Source: Bacillota bacterium (GTDB lineage: Bacteria > Bacillota > Clostridia > Lachnospirales > Lachnospiraceae). From it: a stretch of DNA of 64,000 nucleotides. The stretch covers positions 310,001 through 374,000 of the forward strand of contig JAEXNR010000007.1 in NCBI GenBank assembly GCA_023439505.1. The letters run 5' to 3'. A model generated the notes under the pieces. The model saw only the letters and a program-made list of their open reading frames with translations. It did no database searches and was not told the origin of the DNA. Position numbers and translations under genes: made by a program. Below, piece by piece: positions 18,179 to 27,724 of this stretch (its first letter is position 1; every line of letters begins with the position of its first letter).

Positions 18179-21100
18179 TCACCCAATAGGCAAGCTCACT
18201 CTTTCTCCATCTTCAGACATACTGATCCAGCCTCTTTTTAATGCTTCCTTAATTCCCTGATTTCCGGCTTCTTCAATAATATTTCCCATGCGGGTAAATC
18301 CAAAGACTTTTGCGGTCTCACGAATCAAATCTGTCATTGATAAGCTGACCTGTAATTCGACTACGAATTTAATTGCAGACGCGATTTCCTCAGGACATAT
18401 ATCGTCCATGCTTCTCTTCTCGTCATCAGAAGATGCCGCTCGATACTCCATGTATTGTCCCGGATTCTGATCAGAACGCCAGCAAAACTGCATGTTATCC
18501 GATTGGGTTACCTTAACATTCAGACCTTGTAGCAGCTGCTCAAGAATTCCTTCTACCCTGCTTCCTGATCTCGATATCCCCCAGGAGGACATCGTCTTCT
18601 TATACAATAAACGCTTGCTGATCGGTGCTTCCTGTTGAATAATATCCTTCATACATTCAACAATTTCTCGCTTTATCATTGGATTATAGAAGTTCTCCTG
18701 AATGCCTCTAATTTTCAATTCTGCTGATTTATATTTTATTCCCTGGTTACCTTCCATTTCATCCGTGACCTTTTCAAAGGCAAGTTTTTCCGGTTTCATC
18801 TGCATCAAATGAACTTCAGAAATTGAACCTTTGCACACTTCTTTTTCCATAGATCTTCGAATTGATTCCTTTATTTTCATAATCACTTTCTCTTGATTGT
18901 CCAACCAATCCATCGTCCAAACAGTAAGAATGTTCCAGCCAAGACCTTTCAGTACTTTGGGTTGCAGGATATTTCTATCTCTGGCGGTCTTTGCCCTCAA
19001 ATAATTCTCTCCATCACACACGATTCCTAATATATAAGTGTCTTTATTTCGGGGATGTAAAATACCTATGTCGATCTTATACGCAGAGCATCCAATATTG
19101 CACTTCACTTCATATCCAGCCTCAAGAAGCCGTTTTGCGATGAGATCTTGAATTTGAATTTGCTTCTCCGCTTGTGCTCCATTTCGTATGGCAAGTACAT
19201 TCTTTCCCTTACTCGCAAACTCCAGAAATCCCTTGAGACCCGCTACCCCTTCCGATCGCGTCCTGGAAAGATCAATTTGTTCCGGTTTTAATACTGCATA
19301 GACCAGCATTTTCTTTCTTGCTCTTGAGATTGCTACATTAAGCCTCCTCCATCCTCCATCTCTGTTCAGTGGTCCAAAATTCATGGATACCTTTCCTTCC
19401 TTATCCGGTCCATATCCGATTGAGAATAGTATCACATCCCTTTCATCGCCCTGCACATTTTCCAGATTCTTGATAAAAAGCGGTTCGGAACTCTCATTGT
19501 TAATCTTCTCAAGTTCGTAATTATTACGAAATGCCTCCATTAATAAATCATCAATAAGATTTTGCTGCACTGAACTAAATGTTACTACGCCGATACTTTC
19601 CCTTCTCAATTCCTCATCTGACAGTCTTCGAACAATTTCGGCAACCACAGCCTCAGCCTCTGCTTTGTTCTGCTTGGAACCACCCTTTTCATAATATCCC
19701 TCAATTGATATCAGCTTTACTTCTGAATGAACATCATCCGGAGACGGAAACGTATACATCTTATTGTCGTAATACTTCATATTACTATAAGCAATCAGAC
19801 TTTCATGTCGTGAACGGTAATGCCACAGCAGATGCTCCTGAGGCATGGATAATGCAAGACAATCATCTAACAAGCTCTCTAAATCTTCTTTGTCAAAGTT
19901 ATCTTCGTCTACTTTGCTCGATGAGAAAAAGCTTGTTGGAGGTAACTGCTTAGGATCTCCAACCACTACTACATGATCACCACGTGCAATAACGCCCACC
20001 GCCTCACAGGTTGGTAATTGCGAAGCCTCATCAAAGATTACAAGATCAAACTTTGGAAATTTAGGATCAATATATTGGGCAACAGACATTGGACTCATAA
20101 GCATACAAGGAGTAAGTCTGCGAAGCAAGGTCGGAATACTGTCAAATAGCTTTCGTATTGTCATCATGCGTCCGCCGCTCTTAATCGCCTTCTGCAAGAT
20201 CCCTATCTCAGATGATCCGGCTAAACTGGTGGCATTTCTCGGCAGCTTAGCGGAAAGCCTTGACACAATCTCCTTAACTGTGAGTATTTCATGTTCTTCC
20301 AGAACATCCTTATATTTATTGATGGATTCCTCAAACTGAGTTCCTTGAAATTTTGATAGTACCTCATTTTCGGATAAGATCAAGCTAATTACAGAATACG
20401 CCATATTGGATTCATATCCGGCAAGTAACTCATCCTCCCTGAGCTCTCCCTGATCATAGGCTTTCATTACTTCACTTAATCCTGCTGCATTGAGTTCATC
20501 CTGAATGGTAAGAAAGGTGGTCCATTCCTTAATTCCGTTGATACAAGTTAACAAACGCTCCACATATGCGATTACGTCCTCCAGCCAATACTCATTCACA
20601 TGTAATCTATCGATCTGAATGATGAATTGATCTTTTAACAGTTTCTCTGTTGTAATCAACCGTTTCACCAAAGCTTCATAATACTCTGTTCTCTCAAGGT
20701 TGGATTTTTGATAATTCTCCAATTGATCTGCGATCTCACTCAAACGGGCAGAAACAAGATTTCGTTCCTCGTTTGTCTCCACAATTTTTCGCAATGTAAG
20801 ATTTAGATTTTTGCTATCCCGGTACGATGTCTCCATCTGTTTCCAGTCAGGATGGCCATAGTTCCACAATTCACCGAAGATCGCCGCAGTTGATGCATCC
20901 ACTGCGTGGACAACCTGTTCACTCGTTGCGTGTTCCAATAATTGCTGATAGATCTTCCTTATATTTTCTTTGTGAACAGTGCTTTTGCTTTTTGAATAAA
21001 TTTGAAGCTCTTTCATCAACTTCTTTTCCTTTAGCCATTTAGGCAGAAACCATGTTCCTTCTGCCTGTTTCCAGCGTTGGCTAGCTGTCCGGATATCATA

Positions 21101-24004
21101 TTGAAAAATACTATTTTCAAAGTCACTGCTAAATTCCTGCTCGATTTTCACTAATGATAAACCATTCTCAATGATCTTAGTAAAATATTGATCTGAAATT
21201 GTGATATCATTGTGTGTCATAACCGGCTTCATAATGAATTTTGAGCTCTTTATTGTTTGGCATAGTTCGGATAAGCGCAGATAATCTTCATACCCCTCCT
21301 TCGGACAAAGCTTCAGATCTTCCGTTATGTTGATTGCTGTTTGTTTCAATGCTTTCAAAATAGTTACATATTCGGTTAACGTTTCCCTCATTGCATTCCG
21401 AAATTCCATGGAATACACTCTGCTTTCATTCAGCTGATATGGTGTGTCTTTTATTCCTCCACATTCAACAGCAGCTATTTGATACCGGTTAAGCAGCTCC
21501 TTCCATAGCCGGTCTTGTTCAGCGGTTAATTTTCTCGTAGTATCGATATTAAATTTTATCTTCCCATAATATTCTGATAGGGTCTCATATCGTATAATTG
21601 CGTCATAAAGAGAAAGACCAAAAGAGCGTTTCTTATGGATTTCATTTACAACTTCATTGAGCTGTACTCTTAACTGACCAAGCTTCCCTGCGGTTGCTTC
21701 ATACTCCTCCGGCTTCTTTATCAATCCAAACTCTAGCGTATTTTCCAATTGTTCCAAAACATTTTTCTTCTGTGCTTTATTTGAGTGTAGTTCCAGACAA
21801 AATGGTGCAAGACCGATCGCTTCAAGGCGTTTTTGTACAACCGAAAGTGCTGCCATTTTTTCTGCCGCAAAAAGTACACTTTTACCCTGATAAAGTGCAT
21901 TTGCAATCATATTGGTAATCGTTTGAGATTTACCGGTTCCCGGAGGTCCGTGAAGAACAAAGCTTTGTCCGCCTGCCGCTGCGCTGATTGCCACAAGCTG
22001 AGAAGAATCTACACTAGAGGGTAGCGCCAAGTCGGCAGGCGTCAGCTTCGTATCCAAATCTTCTGCCCGTAGACCGTTTGCAAGCGGTTTCCATTCTAAT
22101 TTACCTGAGATCAGACTTGCTACCACCTTATTCTTCATAAGTTCATCTGCACGATTATGAATATCGCTCCACATAATGAACTGGCTGAATGAAAAGAGCC
22201 CTAAAAAAGATAAATTCTCTACATCCCAACGTTTTTTTGCCATAACAGCTTGACGGATCGTATTCAGTATTAATGGCAAATCAATCCCATTCTCATCGGT
22301 TGGCAAAGGGTCTAATCCGCCAATAGAAATCCCATGATCCTGACGCAGCATCTCTAACAATGTAATATTCATCTGCGCCTCCTCATCTCTGAGACGGATA
22401 ATAAAGGATTTGTCTTGAACCTTTCGTATAATATCCACGGGCAGTAAAACAATAGGCGCATACCTTGGTTTTTCACTCAGATCTGACTCAAACCATCGCA
22501 AAAATCCCAATGCAAGGTAAAGGGTATTAGCGCCATTCTCTTCCATGCTCAGTTTCGCTTGTCGATAAAGGCTTTTCATACAGAATTCAAGTTCTGATTC
22601 ATCGAGAAATGTCCTGATTCTCTTGCTTTTAAATTCTGCTTGCGCAATGGAATTAATGAGATTTTTCTCATTCTCAATCTCATAAATTTTTGAATTAAGC
22701 ATGAAATTTGACCAGTCATTTGGACGAGGCATGATCTTAAACTCATCTCTCTGTGCCAAAGCATCCTCCGTCATTGACAAATCCGCAATCATAAGCTGTA
22801 CCGCATTCTTTGTAATGCGAAAATTCAATAATGTATTGCGTAAGCTCAGATCAAGAAGCTTTCGTTCCCAAAGCTTCTGCTTTGTAACCTCAATGGTACC
22901 ATGAACAAGCTTGTGCTGAGACATCTCTGTTTCTTTTGGTGCATTGGTGATCTCAGCTTCATTTCGCTTTGTATAGTCAATCGCAGTATATTTACCATCC
23001 TCTACCGTTCGCATAGGAACTGGCCGAATTCCGCTGCCACGGCTACGAATAATATCAGTTGCAAGTATGAAGTTTTCAGGATGTATGAAATGATCCTGTG
23101 CATGCTTTTCAGCCTTATCGAAATCCGTACTTTTTCCAGCCACAAAATCCGTACATTCAACGACACAGATCTCATCTATTCCTTGCACCAACCGCTTTGT
23201 AATTGCTGCGACATCATCCTGAAAGCAGTCGGGAAATGTATCTTCCTCCAACCAGCAGCCCAGGAACGCATGCCCCGTGATGAACACAAGAAGAGGATGA
23301 AGTCCGACCGCTTCCAGACAGCTGGCATACAAAATTGATAAATCCAGACATGTACCCTTCTTTTGATCAAGGACCGTATTCACCATACGAACTCTTTGAC
23401 CAATCTTCTCGTAGCTGGCAGGGGGCATATGGTAAACGATATTCTCTTCCTGCAAAGCAGCATAGATTGCAGCCATTTGCAATTTGACCTGCCTGGGATT
23501 TTTCGTCTGATAACCTGAAAAAGACGGATCCTTTGTCCATTTCATCAGATATGCCTCCGCTTTATGTATCAAGTCGGAAATACGCGGATGATTTGGTGTT
23601 ACAAAAGCAGATATAATTTCCGGCATGACAAGCAATCCCGTCCATTCATCATATGCCAATAATTCAATCGTATCAACATGAGAGTAAATGCATTCATTAT
23701 CAAGAAATAATTCGACCTGTATGCTGCCCACTAATTTTTCAGTTAATGACAATAGGTATTCGGGTGACAGAATAATATGAATCGGCGATATCTCAACCGG
23801 AGTATCCGGAAGTATTCGATCTATCTTTGTTTCATACGGTTTTGCAAACTGGGGTTCAAATGAGATTTTGAGCTTAAGATTTTCTAATATTTCACCCGAT
23901 ACGTTAGATACTCTTATGTACTTGATGATCGGCACGTAATTCTGTTGCAATGCAAAATTGATGGACCCATGAAACTGTCCGGAAACTTCAACCTTCTCTG
24001 CCAT
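18179..24004 (-). CDS. Giant DUF4011 SF1 helicase-nuclease, possible defence protein
   Basis: 1941 residues. Order of parts: N-terminal beta-rich region (1-140); transglutaminase-like segment with Cys in GTCLDLSILYASCLEAVG near 219 and His in GHAFLGCW near 245; DUF4011 from about 375 (KLWERKLLDLSLRNTLLNF); SF1 helicase core with Walker A GPPGTGKSQT near 686, Walker B FDLVIFDEASQLP near 1325, GDPKQLPP, HYRSRHESL, LENVQGDERDV and LNVAISRARKK; a PD-(D/E)XK endonuclease of the MTES_1575/Vsr type (IDIGILHPRNKD, LGIVCDGENY, about 1615-1710); and DUF3320 near 1770-1825. The DUF4011-helicase-Vsr layout is the one described as the antiphage candidate Hhe, recalled from memory. It probably binds and cuts DNA in an ATP-dependent way. 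Confidence 0.85.
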   Translation of the reverse strand: MAEKVEVSGQFHGSINFALQQNYVPIIKYIRVSNVSGEILENLKLKISFEPQFAKPYETKIDRILPDTPVEISPIHIILSPEYLLSLTEKLVGSIQVELFLDNECIYSHVDTIELLAYDEWTGLLVMPEIISAFVTPNHPRISDLIHKAEAYLMKWTKDPSFSGYQTKNPRQVKLQMAAIYAALQEENIVYHMPPASYEKIGQRVRMVNTVLDQKKGTCLDLSILYASCLEAVGLHPLLVFITGHAFLGCWLEEDTFPDCFQDDVAAITKRLVQGIDEICVVECTDFVAGKSTDFDKAEKHAQDHFIHPENFILATDIIRSRGSGIRPVPMRTVEDGKYTAIDYTKRNEAEITNAPKETEMSQHKLVHGTIEVTKQKLWERKLLDLSLRNTLLNFRITKNAVQLMIADLSMTEDALAQRDEFKIMPRPNDWSNFMLNSKIYEIENEKNLINSIAQAEFKSKRIRTFLDESELEFCMKSLYRQAKLSMEENGANTLYLALGFLRWFESDLSEKPRYAPIVLLPVDIIRKVQDKSFIIRLRDEEAQMNITLLEMLRQDHGISIGGLDPLPTDENGIDLPLILNTIRQAVMAKKRWDVENLSFLGLFSFSQFIMWSDIHNRADELMKNKVVASLISGKLEWKPLANGLRAEDLDTKLTPADLALPSSVDSSQLVAISAAAGGQSFVLHGPPGTGKSQTITNMIANALYQGKSVLFAAEKMAALSVVQKRLEAIGLAPFCLELHSNKAQKKNVLEQLENTLEFGLIKKPEEYEATAGKLGQLRVQLNEVVNEIHKKRSFGLSLYDAIIRYETLSEYYGKIKFNIDTTRKLTAEQDRLWKELLNRYQIAAVECGGIKDTPYQLNESRVYSMEFRNAMRETLTEYVTILKALKQTAINITEDLKLCPKEGYEDYLRLSELCQTIKSSKFIMKPVMTHNDITISDQYFTKIIENGLSLVKIEQEFSSDFENSIFQYDIRTASQRWKQAEGTWFLPKWLKEKKLMKELQIYSKSKSTVHKENIRKIYQQLLEHATSEQVVHAVDASTAAIFGELWNYGHPDWKQMETSYRDSKNLNLTLRKIVETNEERNLVSARLSEIADQLENYQKSNLERTEYYEALVKRLITTEKLLKDQFIIQIDRLHVNEYWLEDVIAYVERLLTCINGIKEWTTFLTIQDELNAAGLSEVMKAYDQGELREDELLAGYESNMAYSVISLILSENEVLSKFQGTQFEESINKYKDVLEEHEILTVKEIVSRLSAKLPRNATSLAGSSEIGILQKAIKSGGRMMTIRKLFDSIPTLLRRLTPCMLMSPMSVAQYIDPKFPKFDLVIFDEASQLPTCEAVGVIARGDHVVVVGDPKQLPPTSFFSSSKVDEDNFDKEDLESLLDDCLALSMPQEHLLWHYRSRHESLIAYSNMKYYDNKMYTFPSPDDVHSEVKLISIEGYYEKGGSKQNKAEAEAVVAEIVRRLSDEELRRESIGVVTFSSVQQNLIDDLLMEAFRNNYELEKINNESSEPLFIKNLENVQGDERDVILFSIGYGPDKEGKVSMNFGPLNRDGGWRRLNVAISRARKKMLVYAVLKPEQIDLSRTRSEGVAGLKGFLEFASKGKNVLAIRNGAQAEKQIQIQDLIAKRLLEAGYEVKCNIGCSAYKIDIGILHPRNKDTYILGIVCDGENYLRAKTARDRNILQPKVLKGLGWNILTVWTMDWLDNQEKVIMKIKESIRRSMEKEVCKGSISEVHLMQMKPEKLAFEKVTDEMEGNQGIKYKSAELKIRGIQENFYNPMIKREIVECMKDIIQQEAPISKRLLYKKTMSSWGISRSGSRVEGILEQLLQGLNVKVTQSDNMQFCWRSDQNPGQYMEYRAASSDDEKRSMDDICPEEIASAIKFVVELQVSLSMTDLIRETAKVFGFTRMGNIIEEAGNQGIKEALKRGWISMSEDGERVSLPIG

Positions 24005-24099
24005 ATTCTTTCCCTCTTTCGCTTTCTGGAACCGCTATCTCCTAAGTGTAGTTGTACATGTACTTGATACGTGATAAAAATTATAATCTGCGTTTTTTG

Positions 24100-24318
24100 T
24101 TAATCATCCAGAGTATGTTCGATTTGCGCCATTTCACCGCTCCCATTCGTAGCAAAACGTAATAGTGGGATTCCATAGAGATTTAAGATATGGTCCTTCA
24201 TCTGGTCGCGTCCGTACTGTAGTGTACCAACTTTATGGTAGTGAAATCCATCTACCTCTATAGCAAGAACAGGCCTTTTGCTGATTCGATTATACAGAGG
24301 TTGATGGTTTTGTCCCAG
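24100..24318 (-). pseudogene. C-terminal remnant of a DUF2726 nuclease/helicase
   Basis: An open frame of 72 codons without a start encodes YNRISKRPVLAIEVDGFHYH, then QMKDHILNLYGIPLLRFATN and a short tail. This is the core of DUF2726, a PD-(D/E)XK-like nuclease domain often found at the end of SF1 helicases. The match begins abruptly near 24300, exactly where the upstream methyltransferase gene ends, so the rest of the gene was replaced. It sits just upstream of the giant helicase-nuclease gene. Confidence 0.6.
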
Positions 24319-25225
24319 TTACTATGTAGTGCATAGTTGCATTCCAATCCCAGTTCTCATTATTACCAATGCAATCAATCAAGTAATTTTGTTTCAGTTT
24401 GTATAGATTGATTAACTCATTAAAATCATCAGCAAAGAAACCATTTTCCGAATACAAAGGATTCTTTCTTTGTTGTTCTAAAATCTCAATTTCACGCCCT
24501 ATTCCTTTCACTATAAGATATTTCTTAAAGTCATCTGACCAGTAACTATCATTATATGAAAATCCAGATGCATAAGGATGTATTGTAATATTCGTAAGAC
24601 CACACATGGCAAACATTTTAGGAAAACGCATCACATTCCAGTAAGTATCCTGTTTTAGAACTAAAGAGGTAGTAATTTTCTGATATACTTTTTCTTGTTT
24701 TTCGATTAACTCATTTAATCTGTCCTTTTGTTGAAAGGGACAATCGCCATCCCAATTTATTTTCGGAAAATTTCGGGCCGAAACAGAAGCAGATACATTG
24801 CCACCTTGCTTGCAGACTCGAATCATTTCATTCAATCCTGCTATATTATCTGAAAGTACTCCTAGATATGCATGATTTACAACAACATCAAAAGTGTTAT
24901 CGGCAAAAGATAGATTAAAGCCATCATCTTGTACGATTTGAGCTTTATCTGCCAGACATTCCTCCTTTATTTTGATATTACCGTATTCTACAAAGTTATT
25001 GCTTATGTCAAAGCCAATGATAGTTCCGGTATCAAGCCCCTTTGCTATGAAACGAGTTAGTACTCCAGTTCCACATCCACAATCAAGTACTTTATCGGAT
25101 GGCTGGATTCTGAACCATTTGAAAAACATATCTTTCATGTCATCCCGAAATAGTAGAGGTCTTGATGTTTCCCAATCATCATAATTATCAGCGTTAATCC
25201 AGATTTCATTACTGCTTCTATCCAT
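24290..25225 (-). CDS. Class I SAM-dependent methyltransferase
   Basis: 311 residues. Motif I is VLDCGCGTGVLTRF (about residues 45-58), followed by TIIGFDISNNFV and DNTFDVVVNHAYLG. The family resembles UbiE/COQ5-type enzymes; the C-terminal third is unassigned and ends YIVTGTKPSTSV. The last ~30 nt of the gene are shared, in another frame, with the beginning of the DUF2726 remnant, so the C-terminus may have been set by the recombination junction. RBS AAAGGTGG is present but somewhat far. Substrate unknown. Confidence 0.8.
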   Translation of the reverse strand: MDRSSNEIWINADNYDDWETSRPLLFRDDMKDMFFKWFRIQPSDKVLDCGCGTGVLTRFIAKGLDTGTIIGFDISNNFVEYGNIKIKEECLADKAQIVQDDGFNLSFADNTFDVVVNHAYLGVLSDNIAGLNEMIRVCKQGGNVSASVSARNFPKINWDGDCPFQQKDRLNELIEKQEKVYQKITTSLVLKQDTYWNVMRFPKMFAMCGLTNITIHPYASGFSYNDSYWSDDFKKYLIVKGIGREIEILEQQRKNPLYSENGFFADDFNELINLYKLKQNYLIDCIGNNENWDWNATMHYIVTGTKPSTSV

Positions 25226-25385
25226 ATATTACAATTTTCCACCTTTCGATTTTTTACTTCATTATTGAAAACTATTTGCGAATTATTATTCTCAAACTGC
25301 TTTTACATTAATTTACCTATTATTTATAAAGACAATTGAAAGTTCAGCTTCCTTTAGAATTTGATAATTCTACCTTCTACCTTTC

Positions 25386-25973
25386 TTAAAATTCTTTTAT
25401 AATTTCTATTACTTCAATTTTGCCGTTAATCAGAAGTTCGGGAAGCTTATTATTTAAATTCCCCCTCCAATATTGTCTGGCTTGATCAATTTTTTTAGAA
25501 AATGAACTCCCATCTTCTTTCGGTAGAAGATTACCATCACCCTCAAATGAATTCCCAACAACTCGAAGTTTAACAATTTGTAAAACTTTTCGATTAAAAG
25601 AATCAAATATTTCTTTCCATTTCAAAGCTTCTTCATAGCTTTTAGTCGCATATAAACAAGATAATCTTGACGGATACTCAGGATGTTCTTGTAGTCTAAC
25701 CATTTCTACTATCGTTTCTCTGATAGCTCTGATTGTTTGATCCACATAGTTTACAACTACTTCTGTATCTTCTATATTTAAGTTCAAACCTTCTACTGTA
25801 TAATGATCTTTTATAATTTGAAAGCAGTCTTTCCCTTCAGAATTCATATACTCTCTCTCAAAAAAGAAGCGATATAATGTATTATTTTGGCTCATATCAA
25901 AATTTATAATCTGTCCAAGGCTCATCCCTTTACGAGTAACAAGATGGTAGACAAGCAATTCATTTTCTTTCAT
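25386..25973 (-). CDS. DUF2441-like protein
   Basis: The start at 25973 (MKENELLVYHLVTRKG) is chosen because AAGGAGAAGGAC precedes it; upstream in-frame ATGs lack an RBS. 195 residues. The pattern LVYHLVTRKGMSLGQIINF at the N-terminus and RLSCLYATKSYEEALKWKEI in the middle match a family of unknown function (DUF2441, by recall) found in Bacilli and Clostridia. The fold looks alpha/beta and soluble; a distant ADP-ribosyltransferase-like design has been suspected for such YHLVxR proteins but I cannot show it. No neighbour supports a role. Confidence 0.6.
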   Translation of the reverse strand: MKENELLVYHLVTRKGMSLGQIINFDMSQNNTLYRFFFEREYMNSEGKDCFQIIKDHYTVEGLNLNIEDTEVVVNYVDQTIRAIRETIVEMVRLQEHPEYPSRLSCLYATKSYEEALKWKEIFDSFNRKVLQIVKLRVVGNSFEGDGNLLPKEDGSSFSKKIDQARQYWRGNLNNKLPELLINGKIEVIEIIKEF

Positions 25974-26347
25974 GTCCTTCTCCTTATAGTATATTTCCAA
26001 TTTATAATCTTCATAAATTGGAAGGGGTAATGTAGTTGCCATACCTAATACAATAATAGCCATCTCCATTTATTCCATTTTACCCCATAACTCAATCTAC
26101 ATCAACACTATTATCTATAATTTGTCATATGTTTTCAGTTTCAGGATATTTTAAAAACCAACAGACATTCCTATTTTCCTATCTCTTACCATGACAAATC
26201 TATGGCGTAATCAATGACGTAATCTATGGCAGATTATGAACCACATAATTAGAAAGCTATTTAACAAAGAAAATGGAATAGAAAAGATATTAATACCGGC
26301 CCCCATCTTATACATGAATAAAAGTAATCCATAAATCAAGTACCATC
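25974..26347 (-). other. Gene-free stretch upstream of the DUF2441-like gene
   Basis: AT-rich DNA with no supported gene. An imperfect duplication of ATCTATGGC with flanking GTAATC is at about 26200-26235. It probably holds the promoter of the DUF2441-like gene, but no clear -35/-10 pair stands out. Confidence 0.4.
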
Positions 26348-26375
26348 AAAAAAAGCCCTCCAGGTAAAAGGGCTT
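26348..26375 (-). terminator. Intrinsic terminator, leftward
   Basis: On the minus strand AAGCCCT (26369-26375 as complement) pairs with AGGGCTT (26353-26359 as complement) and is followed by seven T (26354-26348). It lies about 20 nt after the stop of a 19-codon frame and about 105 nt after the membrane protein gene at 26480. Confidence 0.85.
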
Positions 26376-26397
26376 ATCATTGTCAGAATTATTTAAA

Positions 26398-26457
26398 TCA
26401 TTTACCAAACACAGGATTAGTTCCGGTTAAATATGTCGATAATGCCCAAGTTGTCAT
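26398..26457 (-). CDS. Possible 19-residue peptide before a terminator
   Basis: MTTWALSTYLTGTNPVFGK starts eight nt after a CGGAG and ends 22 nt before a strong terminator. The frame is also open upstream for ten codons (CEIGCGVARM), so it may instead be the 3' remnant of a lost gene. The hydrophobic middle and basic end would suit a small membrane-active or signal peptide, but nothing is recognised. Confidence 0.3.
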   Translation of the reverse strand: MTTWALSTYLTGTNPVFGK

Positions 26458-26479
26458 TCTTGCAACTCCGCAACCGATC

Positions 26480-26989
26480 TCACAGAATCGCCTGTACTAT
26501 GCACAGCTTCCCATAACCGGGATTTTTTTTGTTCCATTCATAGGTAATCCCGTATTCCGTACCATCTGTTTTTAATACATCTAATACGATCATGGGACAA
26601 TCCAATCTTACTTCTCTGCGCTCTGTCTCAATAACGATCTCCATCTTATCTCGATTAACTCTGTCTATTGGTGTAACAAGCGATGTCATTACAGTATGAG
26701 CCCGATTATTTAGATATATCATCTGACCAATCCCCACAATAAGTAGTAAAGCCCCCAGGGACAAGTATGGTCTCAACTTCTTTTCCTTCACAATCTGTAC
26801 AATCAGCGTTATGATCCATCCCATGGTAATAAGAATACTCAGCAAAGGAATGGCTGATATCAGTTCGTGTGCCCTGTAACTAAAAATTGTATAGATTCCA
26901 TACCTGGACATTTCTGCATCACATAGATAAATCATCCAAAAGATTGCTCCTGTCAATATTAAACGTATATTTTTCTTCATTTCGCGCAA
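26480..26989 (-). CDS. Three-TM membrane protein of unknown function
   Basis: 169 residues read from a TTG that stands eight nt after AGGAGG; a later in-frame ATG (MKKNIRLIL) is 10 nt further. Three hydrophobic segments lie at about residues 8-25, 43-66 and 75-93, followed by a ~75-residue soluble end with alternating beta-strand pattern (KMEIVIETERREVRLDCPMI) that ends YGKLCIVQAIL. No family is recognised. A 19-residue peptide frame and a terminator follow directly, so transcription ends there. Confidence 0.6.
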   Translation of the reverse strand: MREMKKNIRLILTGAIFWMIYLCDAEMSRYGIYTIFSYRAHELISAIPLLSILITMGWIITLIVQIVKEKKLRPYLSLGALLLIVGIGQMIYLNNRAHTVMTSLVTPIDRVNRDKMEIVIETERREVRLDCPMIVLDVLKTDGTEYGITYEWNKKNPGYGKLCIVQAIL

Positions 26990-27430
26990 ATTAGTATCCT
27001 CCTCATTCCTGCCACACCCTCAGTAGTCCCATGCTATTACCAGGTAGCGCAGTAGCTAACTGTAAATCTGCCTGATTTCCTCTCTCTGATCAAGCGTGAC
27101 CGGTTCCTGTCTAATATAAATTATTATACTTTAAAAATTTCAATATTTCTATTGAATTATGTTATATAATATAACTACATCCTTCCTAATGATTATGTCT
27201 GTAATGTATTTACTGAATGATGATCGCTAACCAAGCTCTGTCCGGAGATAATCTCATCAGCCATTTTATATTGTAAATAACTCTACGAAGCGTTGATTGA
27301 TAAATATGTAGCCAGGAACTACAATGATTCCGGGGTATAATATATAAAAGGTATTCCGGTGCATTCACTGCGTACCATATGATACTTAATTAAACTATAA
27401 ACAACTCAACCATAGAATGGAGATAATAAA
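26990..27430. other. Gene-free intergenic stretch
   Basis: About 440 nt between divergent genes. On the minus strand a start-less frame near 27056-27115 reads RQEPVTLDQREEIRQIYS and stops, which looks like the end of a lost gene, but the match is to no family. A TATAAT on the minus strand near 27125-27132 may serve the membrane protein gene. Otherwise AT-rich with no repeat or RNA structure seen. Confidence 0.4.
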
Positions 27431-27724
27431 TTGGAACAAACAATTGACATTAGCAAATTTCTTGATGATTCCGGCAGGATCACACAGTTATCACAAAAAA
27501 GAGCAATCAGAATTGCAACGCTGGGTTATCTGGCCGGAAAATTTGAAGCAAACCGTGATTATACGGAAAAAGAGGTGAACTCCCTCTGTGAAGAGTGGCA
27601 TACCTTTGGTGATTATTTTATCCTTAGACGTGAACTGATTGATTATGGGTTGTTATGCCGTGAACCAAACGGTTCCCGTTATTGGAAATCTGACTTGGAG
27701 GCTGAATACGATGATGCACCATAA
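27431..27724 (+). CDS. DUF2087 protein
   Basis: 97 residues from a TTG start; GGAG at 27418-27421 supports it and there is no ATG nearby. The motif run KRAIRIATLGYLAGKFEANR, YTEKEVNSLCEEWH and LRRELIDYGLLCREPNGSRYW is the DUF2087 winged-helix-like domain, usually found alone or fused to HTH regulators and thought to bind DNA. It overlaps the next gene, an XRE regulator, by 14 nt, so the two are co-translated and likely work together in regulation. Confidence 0.85.
   Translation: MEQTIDISKFLDDSGRITQLSQKRAIRIATLGYLAGKFEANRDYTEKEVNSLCEEWHTFGDYFILRRELIDYGLLCREPNGSRYWKSDLEAEYDDAP

Noticed and set aside
26200..26235. Tandem repeat ATCTATGGC
   Set aside because: Only two imperfect copies in AT-rich DNA; not distinct from chance.
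27160..27310. Short minus-strand frame MADEIISGQSLVSDHHSVNT
   Set aside because: No RBS, no match to a known family and next to AT-rich noncoding DNA.
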